In this document: one piece after another, positions 28,882 through 37,876 of the stretch
Position numbering within the stretch: the first letter of the stretch is position 1
Layout of the letters: every line of letters starts with the position of its first letter
NCBI GenBank assembly: GCA_014379905.1
Contig: JACMKX010000144.1
Coordinates: 1-64,000, forward strand
Length of the DNA: 64,000 nucleotides
Direction of reading: 5' to 3'
From: Ferruginibacter sp.
Lineage (GTDB): Bacteria; Bacteroidota; Bacteroidia; Chitinophagales; Chitinophagaceae
Position numbers and translations under genes: made by a program
The notes under the pieces: model-generated
Told to the model about the DNA's origin: nothing
Database searches by the model: none
What the model saw: the letters and a program-made list of their open reading frames with translations, nothing else

Positions 28882-29400
28882 CTATTCCACAATAAAGGAA
28901 ATATTTAAACTGCCGCTGTAATTGCCAGGAGGCGATTCAATTGAATTACCTGCTATCAACTCAGCTCCTATTTTTATAACACTCTTTGCGGGAGCATCTT
29001 CATTAATAACAAATGGCATCAGGGGGCTTGTTCCTTTTATCAACAACCGCATGGTGCCTCCATTGCTCCCTGTTAATACAATCGTTTCCCCGGCTATCAT
29101 AGATACAATAGCACCCTTTGCTCCTTCAATTTCCAATACAAGGGCATGATAATTTGAACCAAAATTCAAGGGTATCACCGTTCCGGAGGCCGATCTTATA
29201 TCTTGCGGCGACACACTAATACTGCCTCCTGAACTACCTTGTGTAAAGGCGCCCAATTGCAGTTCCTGCCGCACCGTTACTTTTAGCGCAGCTTCATTGG
29301 TCGATAAGTTCAGCTTTAGCTGGCACTCACCCTTCAAAAAAAACAAGCCGGCCACAATAACAAGCAGGCAGGTTTTATAGCGAAATAAAATCCTTTGCAT
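28882..29400 (-). CDS. Second DUF4402-like protein, possible tip or minor subunit
   Basis: 172 residues with signal peptide to GECQ and a DUF4402-like domain: VRQELQLGAFTQGSSGGSISVSPQDIRSASG, then GSNYHALVLEIEG, and an ending PPGNYSGSLNISFIVE. A glycine lies exactly 14 residues from the C-terminus, as in classical pilins, though the penultimate residue is Val not aromatic. It is the first gene of the cluster, 37 bases before the usher-like gene, so they are co-transcribed. A tip or anchor role is inference. Confidence 0.7.
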   Translation of the reverse strand: MQRILFRYKTCLLVIVAGLFFLKGECQLKLNLSTNEAALKVTVRQELQLGAFTQGSSGGSISVSPQDIRSASGTVIPLNFGSNYHALVLEIEGAKGAIVSMIAGETIVLTGSNGGTMRLLIKGTSPLMPFVINEDAPAKSVIKIGAELIAGNSIESPPGNYSGSLNISFIVE

Positions 29401-29570
29401 TAGAACGGGTTAAAAATTGATGCAGTCAGCTATTATCTGCCAGCACTACAACGAATGATTTATTTAAGTATTGTTTAAAGCGCTACAAAATTTTAAAGCA
29501 TTGATAAATAAGATGAAACGGCTATGTTGACAAGAAAATGTAAATTTACGGGCTCAAAGCAATCTAATAT

Positions 29571-30671
29571 ATGAATTCAAGTGCTGAAAACAAACCGGTA
29601 ATAGGTATTTCCTGTGGAGATTTAAATGGCATTGGTCCCGAACTGATCATTAAAACTTTTGCCGATACCCGTTTGCTCGAATACTGTACCCCGGTGATCT
29701 TTGCCAATAATAAGGTCATCAATTTTTACAGGAAAAGCCTGGCAGACATCAATTTCAATTTTAGCAGTATTAAAGATGCTACCCGCATTAACCCTAAACA
29801 GGTAAACGTATACAATTGCTGGGAAGAAGATGTGAATATTACCCCCGGCCAGCTTACAGATGAAGGCGGCAAATATGCCATCACCAGCCTCGAAATGGCT
29901 GCACAGGCTTTAAAGGCCGGTAAACTGCACGGACTAATAACGGCTCCAATTCATAAAAAAAATATACAATCAGAAAACTTTAATCACCCCGGCCACACTC
30001 CCTACCTTAAACAATTGTTTGAAGTAAAAGAAGTAGCAATGTTTATGGTGGCAGAAAATATGAAAGTGGCCTTGCTCACAGAACACGTACCTCTTAAGGA
30101 TGTGGCACAATATATTACACAGGAAGCCATCCTAAGCAAGCTGCGGCTCATCAACGAATCGCTGAAAAAAGATTTTGGCATCAGCAAACCAAAAATTGCA
30201 GTATTGGGCTTAAATCCCCATGCCGGCGATGAAGGCCTGCTGGGCAAAGAAGAAATTGAGATCATTAAACCTGCTATTAAAGAAGCCAAACAAAAAGACG
30301 TGTTTTGTTTTGGCCCGTATAGTGCCGATGCATTTTTTGCACGGGGGCAACATGAAAAATTTGATGCTGTACTGGCCTTATACCATGACCAGGGCCTTAT
30401 CCCTTTTAAATCGCTGGCACATGGCGAAGGGGTGAATTATACTGCGGGACTTTCGGGTGTACGCACTTCACCGGATCATGGAACTGCTTTTGATATTGCA
30501 GGCAAAGGTATTGCTGACGAAACCTCTTTTCGTGCTGCGTTGTACACCTGCCTCGATATTATTTACAACAGAAGTGAAAATAAGGATCAATATAAAAACC
30601 CGCTCAAAAAAATGAGCGCTTCCGTTTTAAGAAATGCTGTGGATGAAAAAATTGCATTAGATGAGAGTTAA
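29571..30671 (+). CDS. pdxA: 4-hydroxythreonine-4-phosphate dehydrogenase PdxA
   Basis: Oxidises 4-phosphohydroxy-L-threonine with NAD(P) in the DXP-dependent branch of pyridoxal phosphate synthesis. 366 residues: GISCGDLNGIGPELI at the start, NHPGHTPYLKQLF carrying a metal-binding His, GLNPHAGDEGLLGKEE, YHDQGLIPFKSLA with the second His, and TSPDHGTAFDIAGKG with the third. The length is slightly above the usual 330 through an insertion near residues 50-80. A TAAATTTA box lies 23 bases upstream of the start codon at a promoter-like position. Divergent from the pilin-like cluster; a terminator follows. Confidence 0.96.
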   Translation: MNSSAENKPVIGISCGDLNGIGPELIIKTFADTRLLEYCTPVIFANNKVINFYRKSLADINFNFSSIKDATRINPKQVNVYNCWEEDVNITPGQLTDEGGKYAITSLEMAAQALKAGKLHGLITAPIHKKNIQSENFNHPGHTPYLKQLFEVKEVAMFMVAENMKVALLTEHVPLKDVAQYITQEAILSKLRLINESLKKDFGISKPKIAVLGLNPHAGDEGLLGKEEIEIIKPAIKEAKQKDVFCFGPYSADAFFARGQHEKFDAVLALYHDQGLIPFKSLAHGEGVNYTAGLSGVRTSPDHGTAFDIAGKGIADETSFRAALYTCLDIIYNRSENKDQYKNPLKKMSASVLRNAVDEKIALDES

Positions 30672-30705
30672 TCTATTTGAAAAAATTTAAATGTTATTCA
30701 ATAAA

Positions 30706-30736
30706 AATGGCCCTGTTAACAGGGCCATTCAATTTT
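30706..30736 (+). terminator. Terminator after pdxA
   Basis: AATGGCCCTGTTAACAGGGCCATT is an almost continuous palindrome (706-729 of this kilobase) followed by CAATTTTAT. It lies between convergent genes and could serve both. Confidence 0.8.
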
Positions 30737-30759
30737 ATATAGCAAATAAAAATACCTTC

Positions 30760-31239
30760 TTATTCCGCACAGCTGGTCTTCATCATTACTATTCCTTTCC
30801 CAAAAGTCAATGCCTGCGGATTTTTAAAAATCATTTTGCCTTCTTTTTCTTCCAGGTCGCCATACCCTTCTGTAGCCACCGAATCTTTAATTAAAAAAGC
30901 CACCTGCCGCACAGATTTTTGTCCTTCCGACATAAACGTATAATCTGCCATTAATGTATCACCCTTCATTTTTCCCTCTAACTCTCCTTTATTGCTGTCT
31001 TTTTCTTTAAAAATATATTTGAGATTACCGGTAACAATATTTTCAAATACATTCAGCTGTAGCCAGAAAGTGTCACCGACAGACCGTTTTGCGAAACACA
31101 TATACCCGGGTAATTTTACATCTGTTACGGGTGCAGTTGAACTACTGTCCTTAATAAGGGTGCCTGTTGTTTTTGGTTCACTGTTACAGGAGAATAATCC
31201 TACAATGATGACCGGTAAAAAGAATTTGAAAAATTTCAT
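30760..31239 (-). CDS. Lipoprotein, function unknown
   Basis: 159 residues: a short signal peptide with lipobox GLFSC followed by NSEPKTT. The mature part reads YMCFAKRSVGDTFWLQLNVFENIVTGNLKYIF, EGKMKGDTLMADYTFMSEGQ and FLIKDSVATEGYGDLEEKEGKMIF. This is a beta pattern I have seen in Bacteroidota lipoproteins of unknown function. Two cysteines are present outside the lipobox. It follows the crystallin-repeat gene by 26 bases in the same direction, so co-transcription is likely. Confidence 0.75.
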   Translation of the reverse strand: MKFFKFFLPVIIVGLFSCNSEPKTTGTLIKDSSSTAPVTDVKLPGYMCFAKRSVGDTFWLQLNVFENIVTGNLKYIFKEKDSNKGELEGKMKGDTLMADYTFMSEGQKSVRQVAFLIKDSVATEGYGDLEEKEGKMIFKNPQALTFGKGIVMMKTSCAE

Positions 31240-31265
31240 TTTTTATTTTTTTGAGCTGTTAATAA

Positions 31266-32753
31266 TTATAATCGGAAAACATATACCGAGGATATTTTTT
31301 TATTCCATCCATAAGTAGCAAGATTGTTTACTGAGGCACGAAAGGTAATATTTGCACCACTCAGGTTGGTTTCATCATAAACCGTAACTGCAAATCCGGA
31401 CGGAACCTGTATGGATGAAATATTATTGTCTGCTCCTATACCAATATTGGCAATAGCACCTTCGCCACAAGCTGTTGCATTTCCCCTGTAACTGGTTTCG
31501 GTGTAAAGATTTACAGTATTTCCCTGGCCCGGACCATTGCCGCCCTGCTGACCACCGCTGCTGATACTGACACTGGTGATCATATTATCCCACCCATATT
31601 TTGAGAGTGTTGACATACTTGAATTAAAGGTCTGGCTGTTTCCATTTTGCCCTTTTACTTCTATCGACCAGCCATACGGTATGTAAATAGAAGAAATGTT
31701 ATTGGCCAAAGTACCCAGGGCGGTCATTTTATATTTACCGGCAGCAAATTCCTTTGCGTAACCGGAATATTTGCTATCCCGGTAAAAGATCACTTTATCT
31801 CCCTGCGGAGGTAAGGGCCCGCTTCCTGCTGTGCCGGAAATGATCCCCGTAGATACCTGGTTATCCCAACTATATGTAGCAAGATTGGGTATACTTGTGG
31901 TGAATGTTCTGTTGCCGCTCCGTGTATTATATACTTTTACAGTGAGGCCGGCAGGAATATAAATAGAAGATATGTTTTGCAATAAAAACCCCAGGTCTGC
32001 CGGGCTAAAACTTCCCTTGGTAAATGCCTTCGCCATTCCTGCATATTGCACATCTCCATAAAAAATAACTTTATCTCCCTGCGGTGGCAATGTATTTCCA
32101 CCACCTGAACCTGCAGGCTGAATGCTACCTGACACGATCCTGTTATCCCATCCGTACTGGCTTAATGCAGACTGGCTTCCACTGAAAGAATAGCTCCTGC
32201 CTGCATTATCAGTAATATTTAACAGGAGGCCGTAAGGAATATAAACAGAGGATATTTGCCCGGAAAGAAAACCCAGGTCGGTTGTGGCAAAGCTACCCGT
32301 CGCTATCTTTCTCGACATACCTGAATATTTGATATCCTTGTAAAAGATCACTTTATCTCCCTGGGGAGGAAGATCTGTACCCGAATTTTCTTCTATCGGC
32401 ATAGTAGTATTGCCGCCGCCATTGGAAGGATCGTCTATAAAAAATACTTTCAAGGAAGAAACTTTATTTTTCCAGGAGGCATTCAGGCAAATAACAGAGG
32501 AATAAAAAGTTTCTGTAGTACCACCATAATTATCCAGGTCAAATACCTGCAGGGCCATTCCTTTGGGAATATTAAAAGAGGATAATTTATTATCGCGGAT
32601 ACCCATCTGGCTGGCAAGGTAAGCGCCTGGTTCCAGGTAGCTTTTACTGCCCAGGTAAAGGCAGGCTTCAGATAACATTACTTTATTGGTTTGTGCAAAG
32701 GCAATTCCGGTACAGGTGCATACCAGTAAGATGGAAAAGAAAAATTTTTTCAT
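31266..32753 (-). CDS. Secreted protein of five beta/gamma-crystallin-like domains
   Basis: 495 residues from the ATG at 32753 (signal peptide MKKFFFSILLVCTCTGIAFAQ). Five units of 85-105 residues follow. Three begin QGDKVIFYxDxxYSG and contain an SSIYIPxG strand, then YGWDN. They are joined by Gly/Pro/Gln-rich linkers (QPAGSGGGNTLPPQGD). This is the Greek-key pattern of beta/gamma-crystallins. The calcium site (N/D)(N/D)xx(S/T)S is intact as DNMITS in domain 4 and DNNISS in domain 5 and degenerate in the others. It is probably an extracellular calcium-stabilised structural protein. No T9SS sorting domain is seen, so export beyond the periplasm is unclear. Confidence 0.8.
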   Translation of the reverse strand: MKKFFFSILLVCTCTGIAFAQTNKVMLSEACLYLGSKSYLEPGAYLASQMGIRDNKLSSFNIPKGMALQVFDLDNYGGTTETFYSSVICLNASWKNKVSSLKVFFIDDPSNGGGNTTMPIEENSGTDLPPQGDKVIFYKDIKYSGMSRKIATGSFATTDLGFLSGQISSVYIPYGLLLNITDNAGRSYSFSGSQSALSQYGWDNRIVSGSIQPAGSGGGNTLPPQGDKVIFYGDVQYAGMAKAFTKGSFSPADLGFLLQNISSIYIPAGLTVKVYNTRSGNRTFTTSIPNLATYSWDNQVSTGIISGTAGSGPLPPQGDKVIFYRDSKYSGYAKEFAAGKYKMTALGTLANNISSIYIPYGWSIEVKGQNGNSQTFNSSMSTLSKYGWDNMITSVSISSGGQQGGNGPGQGNTVNLYTETSYRGNATACGEGAIANIGIGADNNISSIQVPSGFAVTVYDETNLSGANITFRASVNNLATYGWNKKISSVYVFRL

Positions 32754-33002
32754 GATCGGAAGCGTTAGAGTATGAATGAAAAATAATTGCTTTTTTAAAA
32801 CCTCATCAATCATTATACTAAATCATTGTATGCTCTTTGCCCTTCCTGTATGGGTCGGTAAAAATCAATATAGGATATCTATAAAATCACAACAGGTCAG
32901 GCATTGATAAGGGTTATAAATGTAAGAACGATAAATTATTACAATAAAACGACAGTTATTTAAAAAATATCAAAAATACATGTCAATTAATATACCTGAA
33001 TT

Positions 33003-33692
33003 TTAAAGGAAGACAGCATCGGCAACTCCCTGGTTTATTTTATAGCTGCTGAAAACAATTTCGGCCCTGCCTTTTTTATTCTTTTCTTTATTAACCGGCT
33101 TTTTTGCAGTGCCGTCATCAAAGTCGAAAGTAACACCCTTGGGGAGTTTATAATCTTTGGTATTAAAAGAAAAAATGATCTTGTCAGGCAAAGCGTACGA
33201 GATATATTTGCCATAAGTAAGTTCCAGTTCGTAAGTACCATTTTCTTTGGTAGTAGTTTTTGTTTTACGAACCAGTAAGTTGGTTTCATCAATGTACAAC
33301 GTGCTTAACACCACATCGCTGTTGTCATCTTCGGGTAATAGTTTTACAATCCTTACAACGGTGCTGCCAATTTTATCTGTACCTGCATCCAGGGCGGTGT
33401 ATTTTCCATTGCCTAAAATATTATTCAGGTTAACGCTTACTGCTCCTTTTGGAATAAAAGACACACCTTTGGAAGTTTTAAATTTTATTTTATCCGGCTT
33501 TTTAAAATATAGTTTTATATCTGCCACCGGTACTTTTAAAAAGGCTACGTTGGTTTTCATTTTACCGGAAGCCTCGTAATCTTTTACCTGGTCGAGCTTT
33601 TGTTTTATTTTTTGAATGAGGGCTTCCACATCCTGTGCTGTTGCAGCTGTTGCAAGAAGAATAAAGGATAATACGGATAATATTTTTTTCAT
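33003..33692 (-). CDS. LolA-like outer-membrane lipoprotein-sorting protein
   Basis: 229 residues: signal peptide to TAATAQ, then a LolA/LppX-like half-barrel (VEALIQKIKQKLDQVKDYEASGKMKTN, FLKVPVADIKLYFKKPDKIKFKT, LYIDETNLLVRKTKTTTKENGTYELELTYGKY). It may carry lipids or lipoproteins across the periplasm. It starts 9 bases after the ABC permease and is the last gene of a long minus-strand operon. A lipid- or lipoprotein-related export role for the whole operon is inference. Confidence 0.75.
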   Translation of the reverse strand: MKKILSVLSFILLATAATAQDVEALIQKIKQKLDQVKDYEASGKMKTNVAFLKVPVADIKLYFKKPDKIKFKTSKGVSFIPKGAVSVNLNNILGNGKYTALDAGTDKIGSTVVRIVKLLPEDDNSDVVLSTLYIDETNLLVRKTKTTTKENGTYELELTYGKYISYALPDKIIFSFNTKDYKLPKGVTFDFDDGTAKKPVNKEKNKKGRAEIVFSSYKINQGVADAVFL

Positions 33693-33701
33693 TTTATTGA
33701 T

Positions 33702-34595
33702 TTAGGATAAAATATCTTTTTTCCTGAAAGCCGTTATGGCAATACCCAGCAATATAAAAATATGTGCCACTAATATTAGTAAGCTGTTTCTTATGGCAGG
33801 CCAGTTTTCCAGGGATCCTTTTATAGGTACCCCATCCTCGGTACTGTTAATGTAGAAAAAACCTTTCCAGCCTACCAGGTAGGAAGTAAAGAGCCAGGGT
33901 TTTACATTGTCGTCAATAATAGGCACGTTGATATTAGACACAACGGTGCAAACAATTACGATACAAACGGTAGCAATGATGGGCCCGATAGAGTTTTCGG
34001 CAAATACAGATAATACCATGGCCAGGGCTGCAATAACGGTGAGTGCTACTGCGGCATAGGCAAAGGCTGCAAAGTATCGCCACATAATATCATCCTGTGT
34101 TATCTGTAAGATCTGTGACTCCTCTCCTTTCACCCTAAAGATGAGCATATCATCCACACCAAAAATTGCCAGGCTTACAAATAATGCCATCACTGCCATC
34201 CATATAAGCAATGCAATGGTGTATACAAAGGAGGCGGCAAATTTTACCAGTATAATTTGAGTCCGGCTGATGGGTTTTGTCAATAACAAACGCAGTGTGC
34301 CCATATTGGCTTCGCCGGAAATGGCATCACCGGCTATCAACGCTATTAATATCGGTACCTGTATGAGCAGCGTGTTCAAAATAATGTAGCACATAAAATA
34401 GCCATTAATGGCTTTGCCTTTATCGAGCGTAAAATTATCCTGAACATTTTGCAGCAAAAGGTTCATATAACTTTCTCCATCGGCCTTAAATGCAAACTGA
34501 AAAATTACGATGATAGCGGTTATGGCTGCAAAAGAAATATAGGTACGTGGGCGCCTGGATATTTTGTACAACTCAATTTGAAACAGGTTCCACAT
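33702..34595 (-). CDS. ABC-2 type transporter permease
   Basis: 297 residues with six hydrophobic segments (ISFAAITAIIVIFQFAF; CYIILNTLLIQVPILIALIAG; FAASFVYTIALLIWMAVMALF; YFAAFAYAAVALTVIAALA; IGPIIATVCIVIVCTVV; SLLILVAHIFILLGIAITAF). The conserved AGDAISGEANMGTLRLLLTKPISRTQIILVKF is typical of ABC-2 permeases. It forms an exporter with the ATPase encoded directly upstream, with which it overlaps by 23 bases. Substrate unknown. Confidence 0.9.
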   Translation of the reverse strand: MWNLFQIELYKISRRPRTYISFAAITAIIVIFQFAFKADGESYMNLLLQNVQDNFTLDKGKAINGYFMCYIILNTLLIQVPILIALIAGDAISGEANMGTLRLLLTKPISRTQIILVKFAASFVYTIALLIWMAVMALFVSLAIFGVDDMLIFRVKGEESQILQITQDDIMWRYFAAFAYAAVALTVIAALAMVLSVFAENSIGPIIATVCIVIVCTVVSNINVPIIDDNVKPWLFTSYLVGWKGFFYINSTEDGVPIKGSLENWPAIRNSLLILVAHIFILLGIAITAFRKKDILS

Positions 34596-35505
34596 GGTTT
34601 TCGGGATTGGTGAGTGATAAAAAATATTCTTCCAGTGAATGTTTGGGTTGAAGGGCTATGATACCAATATCATTTTGAATAAGCCAGGCGGCTAACGAAG
34701 GAATCTCATTTTTGTTCATGCGAAATTTTATCAAACCTGCAGAAGGTTCAACAAAAGCATTCCATTGTGATTGATGCAATAAATTTAATGCCTTTTCATT
34801 ATTGGTAGTTTCCAATTGAACAATGGTGGAAGATGGGTCCAGCATTTCGCTTACGGCTCCTTCTGCTATTTTTTTTCCTTTGTCAATTACGATCATGCGG
34901 TTGGCCATCACTTCAATTTCGCTTAACAGGTGAGAAGAAACAATAACCGTTTTGCCCTGTTCTTTGCTAAGGTTAATAATAAGTTTACGCATATCTGCAA
35001 TACCCTGCGGATCAAGGCCATTGGTTGGTTCATCTAATATGATGAGTTTGGGATCATGCACCAGTGCAATAGCAATACCCAGCCGCTGTTTCATACCCTG
35101 GCTAAAGGTTTTTACCTTGCTGTTGTATCGCTGTGCCAGGTCTACCTTTTCCAGCTGGTCCATTAATAATTTCCGGGAAACTTTTATGCCGCTTAGGCGG
35201 GCAAAAACAGACAGGTTATCGTAGGCTGATAAATATTTATACATATCCGGCCGCTCAATGATGGCGCCGGTTTGCCTCAATATTTCGCTCCTGTTGGCAG
35301 CCAGTTCCTTGTCAAAAATTTTAATGCTGCCACTGCCTGGTTTTACCAGGGTAAGTAACATTCTTATAGTGGTTGATTTACCTGCGCCATTCTGGCCGAG
35401 AAATCCGTAAACATCTCCTTCATTTACAGTAAATGACAGGTCATTCACTGCTTTTACGCCATCAAATTCTTTAAAAAGTTGCTGAACAGATACGATAACA
35501 CTCAT
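34573..35505 (-). CDS. ABC transporter ATP-binding protein
   Basis: About 310 residues of the DrrA/CcmA-like exporter family. GQNGAGKSTTIRMLL (Walker A), FSQGMKQRLGIAIAL (signature), LIILDEPTNGLDPQGI (Walker B) and SSHLLSEIE (switch His) are present. A C-terminal extension of about 90 residues is typical of the family. I took the ATG at 35505 (MSVIVSVQQLF); one lies 9 bases earlier. It pairs with the permease downstream. Confidence 0.93.
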   Translation of the reverse strand: MSVIVSVQQLFKEFDGVKAVNDLSFTVNEGDVYGFLGQNGAGKSTTIRMLLTLVKPGSGSIKIFDKELAANRSEILRQTGAIIERPDMYKYLSAYDNLSVFARLSGIKVSRKLLMDQLEKVDLAQRYNSKVKTFSQGMKQRLGIAIALVHDPKLIILDEPTNGLDPQGIADMRKLIINLSKEQGKTVIVSSHLLSEIEVMANRMIVIDKGKKIAEGAVSEMLDPSSTIVQLETTNNEKALNLLHQSQWNAFVEPSAGLIKFRMNKNEIPSLAAWLIQNDIGIIALQPKHSLEEYFLSLTNPENHVEPVSN

Positions 35506-35611
35506 GAAATGCAAATGTAACGCTGATTATACGGATTAAAAAAGATTTCGCTGATATTTCACAATTGGTGAGATCTCTTTTTCTACACATATATTTAATC
35601 AACGGAATCTT

Positions 35612-35914
35612 TTAATCTTTTGAATCCGTGTTTGGTTTCATATACGATTGCAATGCATTCACATATTCCTCAAAAGCTTCCACTCCCTTTTTGGAGATCT
35701 TGCAAAGCGTGAGCGGGTAATTGTCTTTAAATTGTTTGGTTACATCTATATAACCTGCATCTTTAAGTTTGCCCAGCTGCACACTAAGGTTGCCGGCAGT
35801 AGCACCCGTTTTCTCTTTAATAAAAGTGAATTCGGCTTCCTTAACGCTAATGAGTAAACTCACCACGGCCAGCCTCAGCTGCGAGTGTAATATGGGATCC
35901 AGTTCTTTAAACAT
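35612..35914 (-). CDS. Winged-helix transcriptional regulator
   Basis: 100 residues forming one winged-helix domain of the ArsR/MarR-like 'HTH_34' type: SQLRLAVVSLLISVKEAEFTFIKEKTGATAGNLSVQLGKLKDAGYIDV (recognition helix near NLSVQLGKL), then a wing and a C-terminal dimerisation helix. It overlaps the upstream membrane-protein gene by 8 bases and probably autoregulates the operon (inference). The 97-base gap to the ABC ATPase could hold a second promoter. Confidence 0.88.
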   Translation of the reverse strand: MFKELDPILHSQLRLAVVSLLISVKEAEFTFIKEKTGATAGNLSVQLGKLKDAGYIDVTKQFKDNYPLTLCKISKKGVEAFEEYVNALQSYMKPNTDSKD

Positions 35915-36587
35915 CAGTGCTTCCTTCGTTCTTTTTATACCGTCTATACTCTTTTTCCATCAGCAGGCCGGGAATAAACCAGGCAGTAAGTGCAGAAAAT
36001 GCCGTTAGCATAAAATCAATTCTTACTTCTGTAAATACAGCGATGATACAACTTACCCAGCAAATAATTCCACCCAATAGCATTGGTTTAAATTTGCTAC
36101 CTACGCCTGTTATAAAAGTAGGCAGGCCATATAGCATTAAAAATAATGGTAAAATAAATTCCTGGAATTGAAATACAGGTTTATGTCCCGCAAGCTGAAT
36201 ATATTCTCTATAAACCGGGCCGTAGCCATCAAACATCATATTAATAATAAAGATGAGCAGAAAGAGACATATGCCAAATCCCATCCATACGGGGCCTATA
36301 AAAGCATCATCATATGATACGGCTCTCTTCTTTTTTCTTTCGCGTATGGATAAAATTATTTGTGGTACAAGGGCTACGACTGAAAGCAGGTTAATATCAA
36401 ACGGCAGTCTGAACCGGAAATGGATCTCGGCCAGTTTCACCAATGCACAAATTGCCACAACCACTCCCCACATCATTGCACCTACACCTGTGCTATGAAA
36501 AGAATCTTTGGCTTTGTTGATCATGGTATTGATCAGCGCAAGGCTTTCCTGGTGACTGAGTTCTTTATCTTGCATGACTATTTTCAT
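35907..36587 (-). CDS. Six-helix membrane protein, paralogue of the upstream gene
   Basis: 226 residues. A cytoplasmic start (LSHQESLALINTMINKAKDSFHSTG) precedes six hydrophobic helices from GAMMWGVVVAICALVKL to LTAFSALTAWFIPGLLM, ending KEYRRYKKNEGS. The protein at 36565-37158 has the same start (LQLIESMINKAKNRFSESG) and helix layout, so the two arose by duplication. I know no function. The position between a TonB receptor module and the regulator gene suggests a sensor or signalling role. ATG 36587 lies inside the upstream gene (23-base overlap). Confidence 0.8.
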   Translation of the reverse strand: MKIVMQDKELSHQESLALINTMINKAKDSFHSTGVGAMMWGVVVAICALVKLAEIHFRFRLPFDINLLSVVALVPQIILSIRERKKKRAVSYDDAFIGPVWMGFGICLFLLIFIINMMFDGYGPVYREYIQLAGHKPVFQFQEFILPLFLMLYGLPTFITGVGSKFKPMLLGGIICWVSCIIAVFTEVRIDFMLTAFSALTAWFIPGLLMEKEYRRYKKNEGSTDV

Positions 36588-37158
36588 TTATAAATTTATT
36601 GCGGAGTAATACGCCGGGTATGATCCATGCGGCCAGCATGGCTACGCTGATGAGTAGAATATGATAAGGCTCCTTTATTACAACAGTGCTTAAAGAAAGC
36701 AGCCAGCAGGAAATGCCGCCAACGATCAGCGGGCGAAAATGTAATATGATGCCCGACAGAAATGTAGGTATGCCATAAATTACCAGGATAGAAGCTAATA
36801 ATAGTTTTCCTGCATCATTCATGATTAGTATAAAACTCATGAGCCAAAGGGTAATTACAAAACAGATCCATACGTACCCGATAATTTCATCCGTATAGGT
36901 TTTTACTGTGCTGCTTTTCTTTTTTTTTCTCAGGTAAAAAACCTGGTAAATAAGCATCACCCAGGTTAACATCCATATATATTGTACCGGAGGATAGTTG
37001 AACCACATTGTTCCGGCAAATTGTACCAGGCTGCATACTAAAACAACAATACCCCATATTATATATAGGGTACCAGATTCACTAAACCTGTTTTTAGCCT
37101 TATTGATCATCGACTCTATCAGTTGCAGGCTGTTAAGCTCATCCATGGGCTGTTGCAT
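36565..37158 (-). CDS. Six-helix membrane protein
   Basis: 197 residues with the motif SMINKAKNRFSESG followed by six membrane helices (LYIIWGIVVLVCSLVQF to MLAAWIIPGVLL) and a short basic tail. Paralogue of the next gene. Both overlap their downstream neighbours, so the products are probably made in fixed ratio and may form a heteromer. Function unknown. Confidence 0.8.
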   Translation of the reverse strand: MQQPMDELNSLQLIESMINKAKNRFSESGTLYIIWGIVVLVCSLVQFAGTMWFNYPPVQYIWMLTWVMLIYQVFYLRKKKKSSTVKTYTDEIIGYVWICFVITLWLMSFILIMNDAGKLLLASILVIYGIPTFLSGIILHFRPLIVGGISCWLLSLSTVVIKEPYHILLISVAMLAAWIIPGVLLRNKFINENSHAR

Positions 37159-37199
37159 AATTTTTTTATTTTTTCAGAAGACCACTTCCCGGCGATTTA

Positions 37200-37853
37200 T
37201 TATTTTTTACATTCCACCAACATTGCCTCCACCTGTTGTTTACCCCAGTTTGGATGCAGGTCGGATGCCGGCTTAAATGTTTCAAATTTCTTTACCGAAG
37301 CTTCTAGTTTTTCCAAAGCCGGTTTACATCCGCCGCCAAATTGTTCCGGCGTATATTTTAGTGCCTGACCGGCTAAATAATCCGGTCTTGGGTTAGCCGG
37401 ATCCTGTTGTTGGGCTTCTTCCAGGTATTTGCTGCTTTCCGGACCGTAAGTCATATACCGGCTCATAGGATCCACCATTAAATGAGCACTTGCAATCATA
37501 CTTTTTATAACAGTGATCTCTGAATTGTTGGGAGATAAAACAGCTGCCTGGTTAATGAGTTCAGTGGCCTTATCAGCAATGGCATCTGATTTGGATTTAT
37601 CGGTCGTAATAAAAGTACTGTTTACCTGGCAAAATGCTGCATAATAAAAAGGAAGCCACTGTGTTTTTTCGGCATTGGCAATACGTTCAAACTTGTTGGC
37701 AAGCGCTAACAGATCTGCAGGATTTTTAAAAGCCTCTCCAATAGCAACAATATTTTCCTTCATGGCTGCTGTATATTTTTCGCTCTGCGCAAATAGTGTA
37801 CTAACACTCATTAAAAGAGCTGCGGCAAAAATGAATAATTTTTTCATGTTCAT
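37200..37853 (-). CDS. Periplasmic helical-repeat (TPR-like) protein
   Basis: 217 residues: signal peptide to TLFAQ, then all-helical sequence with TPR-like features (FERIANAEKTQWLPFYYAAFCQVN; ATELINQAAVLSPNNSEITVIKSMIASAHLM; YLEEAQQQDPANPRPDYLAGQALKY). It ends in a GGGCKP loop and a helix. Start at 37853 or 37847 (two close ATGs). It is likely a scaffold or binding protein of the periplasm. It lies in the operon after the 2TM protein. Confidence 0.75.
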   Translation of the reverse strand: MNMKKLFIFAAALLMSVSTLFAQSEKYTAAMKENIVAIGEAFKNPADLLALANKFERIANAEKTQWLPFYYAAFCQVNSTFITTDKSKSDAIADKATELINQAAVLSPNNSEITVIKSMIASAHLMVDPMSRYMTYGPESSKYLEEAQQQDPANPRPDYLAGQALKYTPEQFGGGCKPALEKLEASVKKFETFKPASDLHPNWGKQQVEAMLVECKK

Positions 37854-37876
37854 ATTTTTAAAAGTGAATTTTATTT

